NCBI GenBank assembly: GCA_964452085.1
Contig: CAYVKL010000001.1
Coordinates: 124,001-188,000 of the forward strand
DNA from: Methanobacterium sp964452085
GTDB lineage: Archaea > Methanobacteriota > Methanobacteria > Methanobacteriales > Methanobacteriaceae
Direction: 5' to 3'
DNA: 64,000 nucleotides
The notes beneath the pieces are model-generated. The model did no database searches. It worked only from the letters and a program-made list of their open reading frames with translations, and was not told where the DNA came from. The translations under genes were made by a program, and so were the position numbers. Below are positions 50,352 through 58,470 of the stretch, one piece after another. The stretch's first letter is position 1. Every line of letters begins with the position of its first letter.

Positions 50352-52799
50352 ATGGTAGACGATTCTAAAAAAAAGGCCGAGATGAAGATTTCGGGTATGC
50401 ACTGTGCTTCCTGCGCCTTGAACCTCGAAAAATCCCTCAAAGGAGTGGAAGGGGTGGAAGATGCCCAGGTTAACTTCGGAACCGAAAAAGCCACAGTCAA
50501 CTACAATCCAGAAAAACTTAAAATCCAAGAATTGGAAAAAACTGTGGAAGATACTGGTTATGGAGTGGTGAATGAAAAAGTTACCATCAAAGTGGGAGGA
50601 ATGACTTGTGCCATGTGTGTTCAGGCCATTGAAGGGGTTTTAAGTAAAATTGATGGAATTAGTGAAGTTAACGTTAACCTGGCAGCTGAAAAAGCATACG
50701 TAACCTACAATCCCCAAATGACCAGTGTAAAAGAGATGAAAGATGCCATTGAAGACCTCGGATATGAATATTTAGGTTTAGAAGGTGAAATCAATGACCA
50801 TGAGGAAGAAAAACTTCGTAAAGCAGACCTCAACGGGAAAAGGAACCGATTCGTAGTTGCCTTTGCTGTTTCCATTCCCCTGATGACTTTAATGTATGCT
50901 GGTGTGATGTTGCCCTTTAACATGGCCTATTTCATGCTGGTTGTTACCATTTTACCCTTTATTTATGTTAGTTATCCTATTTTTTCTGCTGCTTATCGTT
51001 CCCTGCAAAACCGTGCCCTAAACATGGATGTGATGTATTCAATGGGTATTGGGGTGGCTTTCGTCTCCAGTATCCTGGGAACTTTCAATATCGTGCTCAC
51101 ACCGGAGTTCATGTTCTATGAAACTGCACTAATGCTTGCTGGTTTTCTCATGTTGGGTCGCTGGCTTGAAGCACGTGCTAAAGGACGAACAGGTACTGCC
51201 ATAAAAAAACTGATGGGTTTACAGGCTAAAACAGCTACTATTCTGCGTGATGAAGATGGAAAGTCTGTTGAAACCCAGACAGCTGTAGAAGATGTTATGG
51301 TGGGAGATATAGTACTGGTTAAACCAGGTGAAAGAATACCTGTAGACGGAAAGGTGGTTTCAGGTGAAAGTTACGTGGATGAGTCCATGATAACTGGAGA
51401 ACCAATACCTGCACTTAAAAATGATGGTTCAAAAGTGGTGGGTGGAACAATTAACCAGAATGGGGTTTTAAAATTCCGTGCCGAGAAAATTGGTAAGGAT
51501 ACTGCTCTGGCCCAGATAATAAAACTAGTAGAATCTGCCCAGGGGTCAAAACCTCCCGTTCAGAGGATAGCTGATCAGGCGGTTACTTATTTCATTCCCA
51601 CAGTTTTAACCATAGCCATAGCATCCTTTATAATCTGGTACCTCCTATTAGGAAGCACCCTCCTTTTTGGACTTACTGTGTTAATATCCATCCTGGTAAT
51701 TGCCTGTCCCTGCGCCCTTGGTCTGGCAACACCTACTGCAGTGACTGTTGGAATAGGACGTGGCGCGGAACTGGGAATACTGATTAAAAATGGTGAAGCC
51801 TTAGAAATATCAGGAAAACTAACAACTGTTCTCTTTGATAAGACTGGAACTCTTACTAAAGGTAAACCCGAAGTAACAGATATCGTGGGGATCACCATGG
51901 ATGATAAATCCTTGCTTCAGATTGCTGCAAGTGTTGAAAAAAATTCACAACACCCCCTAGGAGAAGCAATTGTTGTAAAGGCCCATGATAATGATATTGA
52001 ATTATATGATGTGGAAGAATTCGATACATTCGGAGGTATGGGAGTTTCTGCAATTTTTAATGGTAGAAAAGTGTTAATTGGTAACCGAAAACTACTGAAA
52101 GATAGTATAATAGAAATAACCGATTTGGATGAGGAAGAAATTTCTAAAATAGAATCAGAAGGGAAAACTACCGTTTTAGTGTGTATGAATAATGCTTTAG
52201 CAGGTGTTATTGGTATTGCAGACACTTTGAAGGAAAACACGCCTAAAGCCATTGCTGAATTAAAGAAAATGGGTTTAAAAGTGGCCATGATCACTGGAGA
52301 TAATCAAAGGACCGCTGAAGCCATAGCCAGAGATATTGGGATTGAAAATATTCTAGCAGAGGTACTGCCTGAGGATAAATCTGCTGAAGTAAAAAGACTA
52401 CAAGAAAAGGGAGAAGTGGTGGCTTTTATAGGTGATGGGATTAATGATGCACCAGCACTGGCCCAATCCGATGTGGGAATAGCCATAGGCAGCGGAACAG
52501 ATGTGGCCATTGAAAGTGGAGAGATTGTACTCATAAAAGACAACCTTTTGGATGCAGTAGCCGGAATTCAATTATCAGATAAAGTAATGGGTCGGATAAA
52601 ACTTAATCTCTTCTGGGCATTCGCTTATAATGTTATACTCATACCTGTTGCTGCAGGATTGCTTTACCCTGCTTTTGGCATTACTTTCCGTCCGGAGTAT
52701 GCTGGATTGGCAATGGCTTTAAGTTCAGTGACTATAGTAACGCTTTCACTCCTTTTAAAAGGATATTTACCCCCTGCAAAACTATTAGAATCAAAATAA
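50352..52799 (+). CDS. copA: Copper-translocating P-type ATPase
   Basis: An 815-residue P1B-type ATPase. Two N-terminal metal-binding domains carry GMHCASC (C18, C21) and GMTCAMC (about C88, C91). Later motifs are MITGEPIP, the membrane ion site IACPCALGLATPT (CPC, about residue 452), the phosphorylation site DKTGTLTKG (about 496), the HP motif in NSQHPLG and GDGINDAPAL. The CPC motif and duplicated HMA domains indicate Cu+ export. A YHS protein follows on the same strand. Confidence 0.93.
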   Translation: MVDDSKKKAEMKISGMHCASCALNLEKSLKGVEGVEDAQVNFGTEKATVNYNPEKLKIQELEKTVEDTGYGVVNEKVTIKVGGMTCAMCVQAIEGVLSKIDGISEVNVNLAAEKAYVTYNPQMTSVKEMKDAIEDLGYEYLGLEGEINDHEEEKLRKADLNGKRNRFVVAFAVSIPLMTLMYAGVMLPFNMAYFMLVVTILPFIYVSYPIFSAAYRSLQNRALNMDVMYSMGIGVAFVSSILGTFNIVLTPEFMFYETALMLAGFLMLGRWLEARAKGRTGTAIKKLMGLQAKTATILRDEDGKSVETQTAVEDVMVGDIVLVKPGERIPVDGKVVSGESYVDESMITGEPIPALKNDGSKVVGGTINQNGVLKFRAEKIGKDTALAQIIKLVESAQGSKPPVQRIADQAVTYFIPTVLTIAIASFIIWYLLLGSTLLFGLTVLISILVIACPCALGLATPTAVTVGIGRGAELGILIKNGEALEISGKLTTVLFDKTGTLTKGKPEVTDIVGITMDDKSLLQIAASVEKNSQHPLGEAIVVKAHDNDIELYDVEEFDTFGGMGVSAIFNGRKVLIGNRKLLKDSIIEITDLDEEEISKIESEGKTTVLVCMNNALAGVIGIADTLKENTPKAIAELKKMGLKVAMITGDNQRTAEAIARDIGIENILAEVLPEDKSAEVKRLQEKGEVVAFIGDGINDAPALAQSDVGIAIGSGTDVAIESGEIVLIKDNLLDAVAGIQLSDKVMGRIKLNLFWAFAYNVILIPVAAGLLYPAFGITFRPEYAGLAMALSSVTIVTLSLLLKGYLPPAKLLESK

Positions 52800-52906
52800 A
52801 ATCATGCTAAGAGATTAAAATAATATTCTTCCTTTTCTTCCAATAAAAAAAATTATAACTATGAAAAACCATATTTTCTCTAGCGGAAAGTACGGGGTGA
52901 TTTAGT

Positions 52907-53050
<144 letters not shown>

Positions 53051-53092
53051 TAAAAAAACAATTAATTTAATTAACCCTTAAGGAGGGATTTC

Positions 53093-53218
53093 ATGGGATT
53101 ACTTGATTCAGTAGCAAAAAAAGCCACCAAAGAACTGCAAAAACAATCCAAAAGTAAGGGTGGTAAAGAAATAGAGAAAAAAGCTAAAAGTGAGCTTAAA
53201 AAAAGGTTTAAAATTTAA
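53093..53218 (+). CDS. Small lysine-rich protein (41 residues)
   Basis: A short open frame with an AAGGAGGGA ribosome-binding site at the right distance. It encodes a highly charged, lysine-rich helix: MGLLDSVAKKATKELQKQSK, ending ELKKRFKI. The start resembles small hypothetical proteins beginning with an amphipathic MGLLDxxxKK helix. It lies 42 bases after the YHS gene and is probably cotranscribed with it. Function unknown. Confidence 0.65.
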   Translation: MGLLDSVAKKATKELQKQSKSKGGKEIEKKAKSELKKRFKI

Positions 53219-53488
53219 TTGGATTTCAATCAGTTGATTGGGATCTTCTTTTTTATATTTTAATTATCAACTAAAAAATCCTATTTATATTTAAATATAA
53301 AACTTTTATAATCATTGATTTTGGATTAATTTACTTATTTTAATTTATTTTCAAAAAAATCAGACTGATACTGAGGGGGCACCCCTCAATAAGAGGGGCA
53401 ATCAATTATATGGATATTAGTATTGATGTGGGTTTGGTAAGAGCATGTGAGAAGTAAAAATTACTCAAAAAGAAATATTATATTAATA
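53219..53488. other. 270-base intergenic region with alternative hairpins
   Basis: After the 41-residue gene there is an AT-rich stretch, then the element GAGGGG (53373-53378), CCCCTC (53382-53387), GAGGGG (53393-53398). The middle arm can pair with either neighbour, so two exclusive hairpins can form. A short frame of 15 codons starts at ATG 53410, but there is no basis to call it a gene. Confidence 0.5.
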
Positions 53489-53587
53489 TTATCCTTTTTT
53501 CTGATTGAGTTTGTTATATACAATTAGAATAAAAACCGCCATTATCATTCCAATAAATGCTCCGATTATTGCGTTTAAAAAATCCAT
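53489..53587 (-). CDS. Tiny single-helix membrane protein (32 residues)
   Basis: MDFLNAIIGAFIGMIMAVFI, a short hydrophobic continuation and the basic tail NKLNQKKG make one membrane helix with a positive C-terminus. A GGGAG site lies about eight bases before the ATG, which supports it as a real small gene. It is next to truD on the same strand, 98 bases upstream of the truD stop side. Function unknown. Confidence 0.6.
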   Translation of the reverse strand: MDFLNAIIGAFIGMIMAVFILIVYNKLNQKKG

Positions 53588-53684
53588 ATTTAGACTCCCT
53601 AATCATTAATTTTATTTTTAACTTCCAATAGCTAATTCTTAACACTTTTTACAGATTTTAGTCAAGAGAATCTCATAAAAGTCC

Positions 53685-54938
53685 TTAATAGACATCCTTT
53701 TTCATAACCTCTCTCAAAACACTGGTAGCGTAAGAACCTTTGGGAATTGAAAAACCTATTAAAACACCGTTTTCAGTTGCTTCTGCAGACACATCCCATA
53801 TTTTAAAGCGAATTGCACGGCGAATCCCATGACTGCCCAATTTAGGCATTTTAGGTACAGTAAAATCTTCCAGTTTAAGGTTCTCCTCATCAAGTATCTT
53901 CTGCTCCATCTTCCCCAGTTCTCCACCAGCCAGGGGCACCTTACTTCCATAAAGAGGTGCAGATGGATGGGCCTGGAAGTCCTTTATCCTTTGATTAATT
54001 TCTTCAGCTTCAAATTCATGGATAATATGCTCTTCATTATCAAGCAAAATATCCCCTTCCACGTATTGATTAATTCCCAGCTTACTGCGCTCACTAACTG
54101 CCTTATTGAATAGGTATGATTGGTATGCATGTACAAACATGCGGCTTAATGGTTTAGGGAGACTTCGAAGTGCTAGAATGTATGATTTCTCATCAAGTTC
54201 CCCTTTCTTTTTCTTTTCTTTAAGAAGAGTACGAATCATCATCTTTTCGTATCTCATTCCACTGGGCATATCATCCAGTGCCTCTTCCAGTTCACCATCA
54301 TCATAAAACTTCCGGGCTTCCTGGATGTGTTTCGGCTCGGTGTTAAAGGGATAACCTACATAACGGTCAACTGCAGCCTTAACCCCACCTTTAATCAGGG
54401 CTTTGCCCACCAGGTGAGTGTTGGGGCGATCCTTCCCGAAACGCTGGTATCCATAGTAATTAAAGACTCCTTTCTCTTTTAATATGTTTAATATTTCCTC
54501 TGCCTGTTGAGCTGCACTATCTGAATCTTCCAAATCCCTTACCATCAGCCGAAATTTATTCCCTATCAATTGTCCGATGCGTAATTTTTTCTGATTGGGA
54601 ATTATATCAATAATTTTAACATGGTGCAGTTTATCCTCCAGCTCCTGCAGTTCTTCAGGGGTTTTATTACTTACACATATCCACTGGCGAGTTACTGCTG
54701 ATTTGTCTTTCATCCCGGCAAATCCCATTTGCTTACGATTAATTCCAAGTTCCCTGGCAATGTCTAAAACAACATCAAGGGTGTTTCTACCTTCTTTTTC
54801 AATCCAAATCCATGTATTTGGGCCTTCACCACTGGGAAGAGTTTCTGGAATTTCTTCCACATAAAAATCTTCATTTGTGTTTCTAATTTGGCCCCCTATT
54901 CCTTTCTGAGGGGTTAGGTAAGTTTCTGCGTTTAACAT
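53685..54938 (-). CDS. truD: tRNA pseudouridine synthase D (TruD/Pus7 type)
   Basis: A 417-residue pseudouridine synthase that modifies U13 of tRNA. Motifs are NTNEDFYVEEIPE, GFAGMKDKSAVTRQWICV with catalytic D78, NYYGYQRFGKDRPNTHLVGKAL and HAYQSYLFNKAVSER. The central TRUD insertion domain has the archaeal length. The gene stands alone between minor genes. Confidence 0.94.
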   Translation of the reverse strand: MLNAETYLTPQKGIGGQIRNTNEDFYVEEIPETLPSGEGPNTWIWIEKEGRNTLDVVLDIARELGINRKQMGFAGMKDKSAVTRQWICVSNKTPEELQELEDKLHHVKIIDIIPNQKKLRIGQLIGNKFRLMVRDLEDSDSAAQQAEEILNILKEKGVFNYYGYQRFGKDRPNTHLVGKALIKGGVKAAVDRYVGYPFNTEPKHIQEARKFYDDGELEEALDDMPSGMRYEKMMIRTLLKEKKKKGELDEKSYILALRSLPKPLSRMFVHAYQSYLFNKAVSERSKLGINQYVEGDILLDNEEHIIHEFEAEEINQRIKDFQAHPSAPLYGSKVPLAGGELGKMEQKILDEENLKLEDFTVPKMPKLGSHGIRRAIRFKIWDVSAEATENGVLIGFSIPKGSYATSVLREVMKKDVY

Positions 54939-55065
54939 GATATTCTCCGAAAAATTATGATGAAATCAAATCTAATTGATCATTAATCTAATCTAGTATA
55001 GCATCAAATCAACGAATTATATTTATATATGGTTTTTGATAGACTTCCCATAAAGGGGCGATCCA

Positions 55066-55851
55066 TTGAAGGCGAAATTTGATAAATTACAAAGTGAGTT
55101 AAAAGGGTTAAAAAATAAAATAGCAACCCATAAACATCACAAACTTATTTTAGGGACATCTACAATCCTTATTCTGTTTATTGTGTTGTTAATCCCCATT
55201 TACAATGTTTATTCTGCTGAAGAACCCCCATTAACTCAACCAATTACCCAGGAAGTCATTGGAAATGAGCCCTATGGGAACGTGGTCAAAGAAGGACCGT
55301 ATGGTAACTTTAGCTCACCAGTGAAGGTAGCTTACGTTCTGGGAGAACATCCCCGTGAATGGGTTGCCCATAAGGCCGTGGCAGAGGATGTAAAAGAAAA
55401 TAGTGATTCTCTTAAGTACTGTTATTATCTCTATTACATTAATGTAACTACTTATGCCAATGATTATTCTAAAGGAAGGATGAATGGACAGTTGCTGGCC
55501 AATGAATATGTTGTTCCAGATATTGTCAGTGAAGACTTCCGCCTTGCTGTTGATATCCATGGAACGGATGGAGAATACTCAAAAAAAGTGTTTTTATTCA
55601 CCCCCATTCAGGAAGGCACCTCTCTTGAAATTGCCTACAATTTAACCAATACTCTTAATGGCGTGCCATATTACTACCCCCCAAATCCAACCAGCCCAAC
55701 TTACACAACAATCCCCCTAATCAAACAAGGAGTTCCTGCTATTGTTTACGAATCCTTTAAAGACTTGCCATACGATCTGGTTAAAAAACATGACAAAGAA
55801 TTTGTTTTAGGTGTTGATAACCTTCATTTACAACCCAATCCCTGCCATTAG
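55066..55851 (+). CDS. Membrane-anchored M14-like zinc carboxypeptidase-fold protein
   Basis: A 261-residue protein with a basic N-terminal stretch, one membrane segment (about 28-46) and an outer domain. VAYVLGEHPREWVAHKAVAED matches the zinc site HxxE of carboxypeptidases (H about 95). VDIHGTDG gives the third ligand histidine and VYESFKD is a candidate catalytic glutamate. The fold is short and divergent, so catalysis is plausible but not certain. TTG 55066 follows AGGGGCGATC. A TATA box, TTTATATAT, lies near 55020. It might trim surface peptides or pseudomurein. Confidence 0.65.
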   Translation: MKAKFDKLQSELKGLKNKIATHKHHKLILGTSTILILFIVLLIPIYNVYSAEEPPLTQPITQEVIGNEPYGNVVKEGPYGNFSSPVKVAYVLGEHPREWVAHKAVAEDVKENSDSLKYCYYLYYINVTTYANDYSKGRMNGQLLANEYVVPDIVSEDFRLAVDIHGTDGEYSKKVFLFTPIQEGTSLEIAYNLTNTLNGVPYYYPPNPTSPTYTTIPLIKQGVPAIVYESFKDLPYDLVKKHDKEFVLGVDNLHLQPNPCH

Positions 55852-55864
55852 CTGTTTTATTTTT

Positions 55865-55900
55865 AATTTCATCATTAATTTCATCATTAATTTCATCATT
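55865..55900 (+). repeat. Three 12-base tandem repeats
   Basis: AATTTCATCATT occurs three times without interruption directly downstream of the M14-like gene and ends in a T-rich tract. It is a simple repeat, possibly part of the transcript end. Confidence 0.85.
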
Positions 55901-55976
55901 TTTGATTTTTTTACCCATAATACATGGTTTTTTTTGATAATTGTGTGGTTTTTTGGAGATTTTACCAAGAGAAATC

Positions 55977-56017
55977 TATAAATATTAAACATATGCTAAT
56001 GTGTAATTAACGCACAT
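55977..56017 (+). promoter_or_regulatory. Promoter and palindromic operator of the HTH-ferredoxin gene
   Basis: TATAAATA (55977-55984) is followed after 22 bases by ATGTGTAATTAACGCACAT (55999-56017). Arms are six bases and the spacer is seven, with one arm mismatch. The predicted transcription start lies in the palindrome. GGTGA (56018-56022) and the ATG follow at once. The fwd promoter near 13890-13929 has the same structure. Confidence 0.7.
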
Positions 56018-56026
56018 GGTGAATAT

Positions 56027-56491
56027 ATGCCCAAACACATTGCATCTGGATTAAAATATTTGGCAGCGGTAAAGCTCAGAGAGAAGGGCTATTTCCAAAA
56101 AGATATTGCTGATCAGCTTGGAATGGACCGATCAACGGTTTCGCATTATTTAAATGGTAGGAACCTCTCATGGAGTTCAATAGAAGTAGCTGAAACTGTT
56201 ACAAACTGCTGTAACCGTGATTTTCTCTATATGACCTATTCACTCACCGGGGATTTGAATAACACCCGAACAATTGTAGGCATATTAATTGAACAAAAGT
56301 TCCAGGCTGAAGTTGGAGATACTTGCATTGGCTGTGGAGTGTGTGTTGATGTTTGCCTCATGGATAACATTTCTATTGTGGATTTAAAATGTCAAATAAA
56401 TTCTGAAGGTTGTTGCGGTTGTAAAGATTGCCAACTGAACTGTCCAACAAACTCTATACAGATTTTGGAAATTTTAAGCCCCAATAAATAA
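56027..56491 (+). CDS. HTH transcription regulator fused to an iron-sulfur (ferredoxin-like) domain
   Basis: A 154-residue protein in two parts. Residues about 5-55 form a helix-turn-helix domain: AAVKLREKGYFQKDIADQLG then MDRSTVSHYLNGRNLSW, with a clear recognition helix. Residues about 95-150 carry CIGCGVCVDVC and CCGCKDCQLNCP, a 2x[4Fe-4S] ferredoxin-like pattern. The first motif lacks the usual proline after its last cysteine (VCLMD). The linker has two further cysteines (TNCCNRD). It should be a DNA-binding iron-sulfur sensor. A palindrome covers its own transcription start and recurs upstream of fwd, so autoregulation and control of fwd are inferred. Confidence 0.8.
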   Translation: MPKHIASGLKYLAAVKLREKGYFQKDIADQLGMDRSTVSHYLNGRNLSWSSIEVAETVTNCCNRDFLYMTYSLTGDLNNTRTIVGILIEQKFQAEVGDTCIGCGVCVDVCLMDNISIVDLKCQINSEGCCGCKDCQLNCPTNSIQILEILSPNK

Positions 56492-56749
56492 TTTAAACCG
56501 AGTTATATCTTAACTAGAACTAAATTTAACCATTTTAAGCTCGAATACTTTTTTAAAAAAAATGAATTTTTTATTATTATAACTTTTTTTAAATAATGAA
56601 TTTTTTATAATATTTTTAAATTCTATTTATTTTTTAATCCCCAAGAAAAATGACTTTCTGGTAATGAACAGTACTATGAATAAACATAATATCGTAGAAA
56701 AACATAAGAGAATAATAATCTACTTTTAAAAAACCTCTGGTGAATGAGA

Positions 56750-57319
56750 ATGATTTGTCCCAAATGCAGACATGAAAATCCAGATGATGCTCTAATTTGT
56801 GAATTTTGTAGTGAGCCTTTAAATCTTGAAAAACAGTTAAAACCCTCAAAAAAAGAAGAATCAGAGAAAGATGGTGGTTTTTCTTTAGGAAATGTCAAGA
56901 TTATTGTCATTGGAATTGTTATACTGTTTATTATTACTTTTGCAATACTCTGGCCTGGAACATCCGGTTCAATTACTGGTAATGATTCTTATATTTCTGG
57001 TCAAGCTGCCTGGAATCAGATCGCCATCTATAATGGTACTAGCGACGATTTAAGGTCTTTTCAGATAAAAGGAGAAAAAATGAGAGTATATATCTCTGCC
57101 CAACCCATTACACCAGACACTAACTTGAAATGTCAAATCTATGGACCTAATTCTGCTGGATCTTCCGATGACCTTGGCTGGAAAGGGGAAGATATGTCCA
57201 TGAAGACCATGAGCTTGCAGATTAAAACACAACCCGGAACTTACTCTGTAAACATTGATATTCCAGACATTCCAGTTAATCAGGTTAAATGGACTGTTCA
57301 AGTCTTTGATTACTACTAA
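56750..57319 (+). CDS. Zinc-ribbon membrane protein with extracellular beta domain
   Basis: A 189-residue protein. An N-terminal zinc ribbon, CPKCRHENPDDALICEFC, precedes a charged linker, one membrane segment (about 46-68) and an outer domain of about 115 residues with beta-type alternation. The closing part includes TYSVNIDIPDIPVNQVKWTV. ATG 56750 is preferred because GGTGA lies seven bases upstream; ATG 56744 abuts that site. The zinc ribbon faces the cytoplasm. Function unknown. Confidence 0.7.
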   Translation: MICPKCRHENPDDALICEFCSEPLNLEKQLKPSKKEESEKDGGFSLGNVKIIVIGIVILFIITFAILWPGTSGSITGNDSYISGQAAWNQIAIYNGTSDDLRSFQIKGEKMRVYISAQPITPDTNLKCQIYGPNSAGSSDDLGWKGEDMSMKTMSLQIKTQPGTYSVNIDIPDIPVNQVKWTVQVFDYY

Positions 57320-57331
57320 ACCAGTGTTTAG

Positions 57332-58177
57332 TTATATTTTTCCAATTGCACAGTTTATCCAACCATCTTCAGGAGTAATAAAGTATCTGTTGTGGCCCTT
57401 TCTCTTAAATTCCATATTATAAAGGGTGTAATTTTCCTCAAGATTTCCCCCTGCTTCCATTAAGATGGTTTCAATATCATTTGGAGTGTAGGTAGTTATT
57501 GCCTCAGTTTGACAGTGCTCCTGAATTACACCAAAAATATCCTTAGGTATATGTCTTCTTTCCAGATTAACTTCAACAAAAGGAAGTAAATAATCCATTA
57601 TAAAATAATTTTTTCTGGTAGGAGAGGAAAAATTGATGATGAACTTTTTTAGATCTTTTTGCGACAAATAGTAACTTATTCCTTCTGTTATTACAATTTG
57701 GGGCTTTTCAATTTCGAAATGTTCCTGATATTTTAACTGGTTTATAAAATCAGAACTGGTGATATCCATGGATACACAACTTATCTGATCACTTTGTTCT
57801 GGGCAAAATTCATGGTAAATCCGGCTTTTTTGCTCCATGTAACTTTTATCTATCTCAAAAACGTGTGAAATCTTCCTTTGATATTTATTTAATAACTTCA
57901 AAGATAATGGGCACATGCCTGCAGCCATGATAATGATTTGAGTGGGTTCACTGTTGGAAAGAAGGCTTGAAATAGCCGCATCCTGAATAAGGATCTTACG
58001 GTTTAATATTACCTCATCATACCAATTACATATCTCATTACATCTTTTAAGAAGATCTTTGCCTTTAGTTAAATCTAAATAATCCCAATATTGATCCAGG
58101 GGGGTTTGTTGATATAATTCTTCAGCCCAATACATGACCAGGGCAGCAGTAGAGTCCAGTTTAGCTTTTTCTCTCAT
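57332..58177 (-). CDS. SAM-dependent O-methyltransferase, leucine carboxyl methyltransferase-like
   Basis: A 281-residue class I methyltransferase of the LCMT/PPM1 type. IIIMAAGMCPLSLKLL (about residues 81-96) is the SAM-binding loop, FEIDKSYMEQKSRIY holds the acidic residue for the ribose, and IVITEGISYYLSQKDLKKFI is the family motif. The N-terminal helical lid and the length agree. The acceptor is unknown. It converges with the zinc-ribbon gene. Confidence 0.78.
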   Translation of the reverse strand: MREKAKLDSTAALVMYWAEELYQQTPLDQYWDYLDLTKGKDLLKRCNEICNWYDEVILNRKILIQDAAISSLLSNSEPTQIIIMAAGMCPLSLKLLNKYQRKISHVFEIDKSYMEQKSRIYHEFCPEQSDQISCVSMDITSSDFINQLKYQEHFEIEKPQIVITEGISYYLSQKDLKKFIINFSSPTRKNYFIMDYLLPFVEVNLERRHIPKDIFGVIQEHCQTEAITTYTPNDIETILMEAGGNLEENYTLYNMEFKRKGHNRYFITPEDGWINCAIGKI

Positions 58178-58470
58178 TTTTGGCAGTTATCCCATTTATG
58201 AGTTAATTAAATTCTAACATTATTCTTATAGGATGTTTTCACAATACTATAAATTTTCCCAAAGCAATGTGTGCCTGGAGTCACCTCCATGAAGCATCAT
58301 TTTTGAAAAATTCAAAACAATAGTCATTTTTCACCCTGAAATTAATTTATAACAAGAATAATCCTAATTATTCATCTTATTTTCTTAAAAAAAAATTATC
58401 TTGCAAACCATCTTCTAAACCCAAAATTTGTGAATTAATTCACAAAAATGTGGGAAAAATTCAATAACAC

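Noticed and set aside
53410..53457. 15-codon frame after the alternative hairpins
   Set aside because: Too short and without a convincing ribosome-binding site or any similarity.
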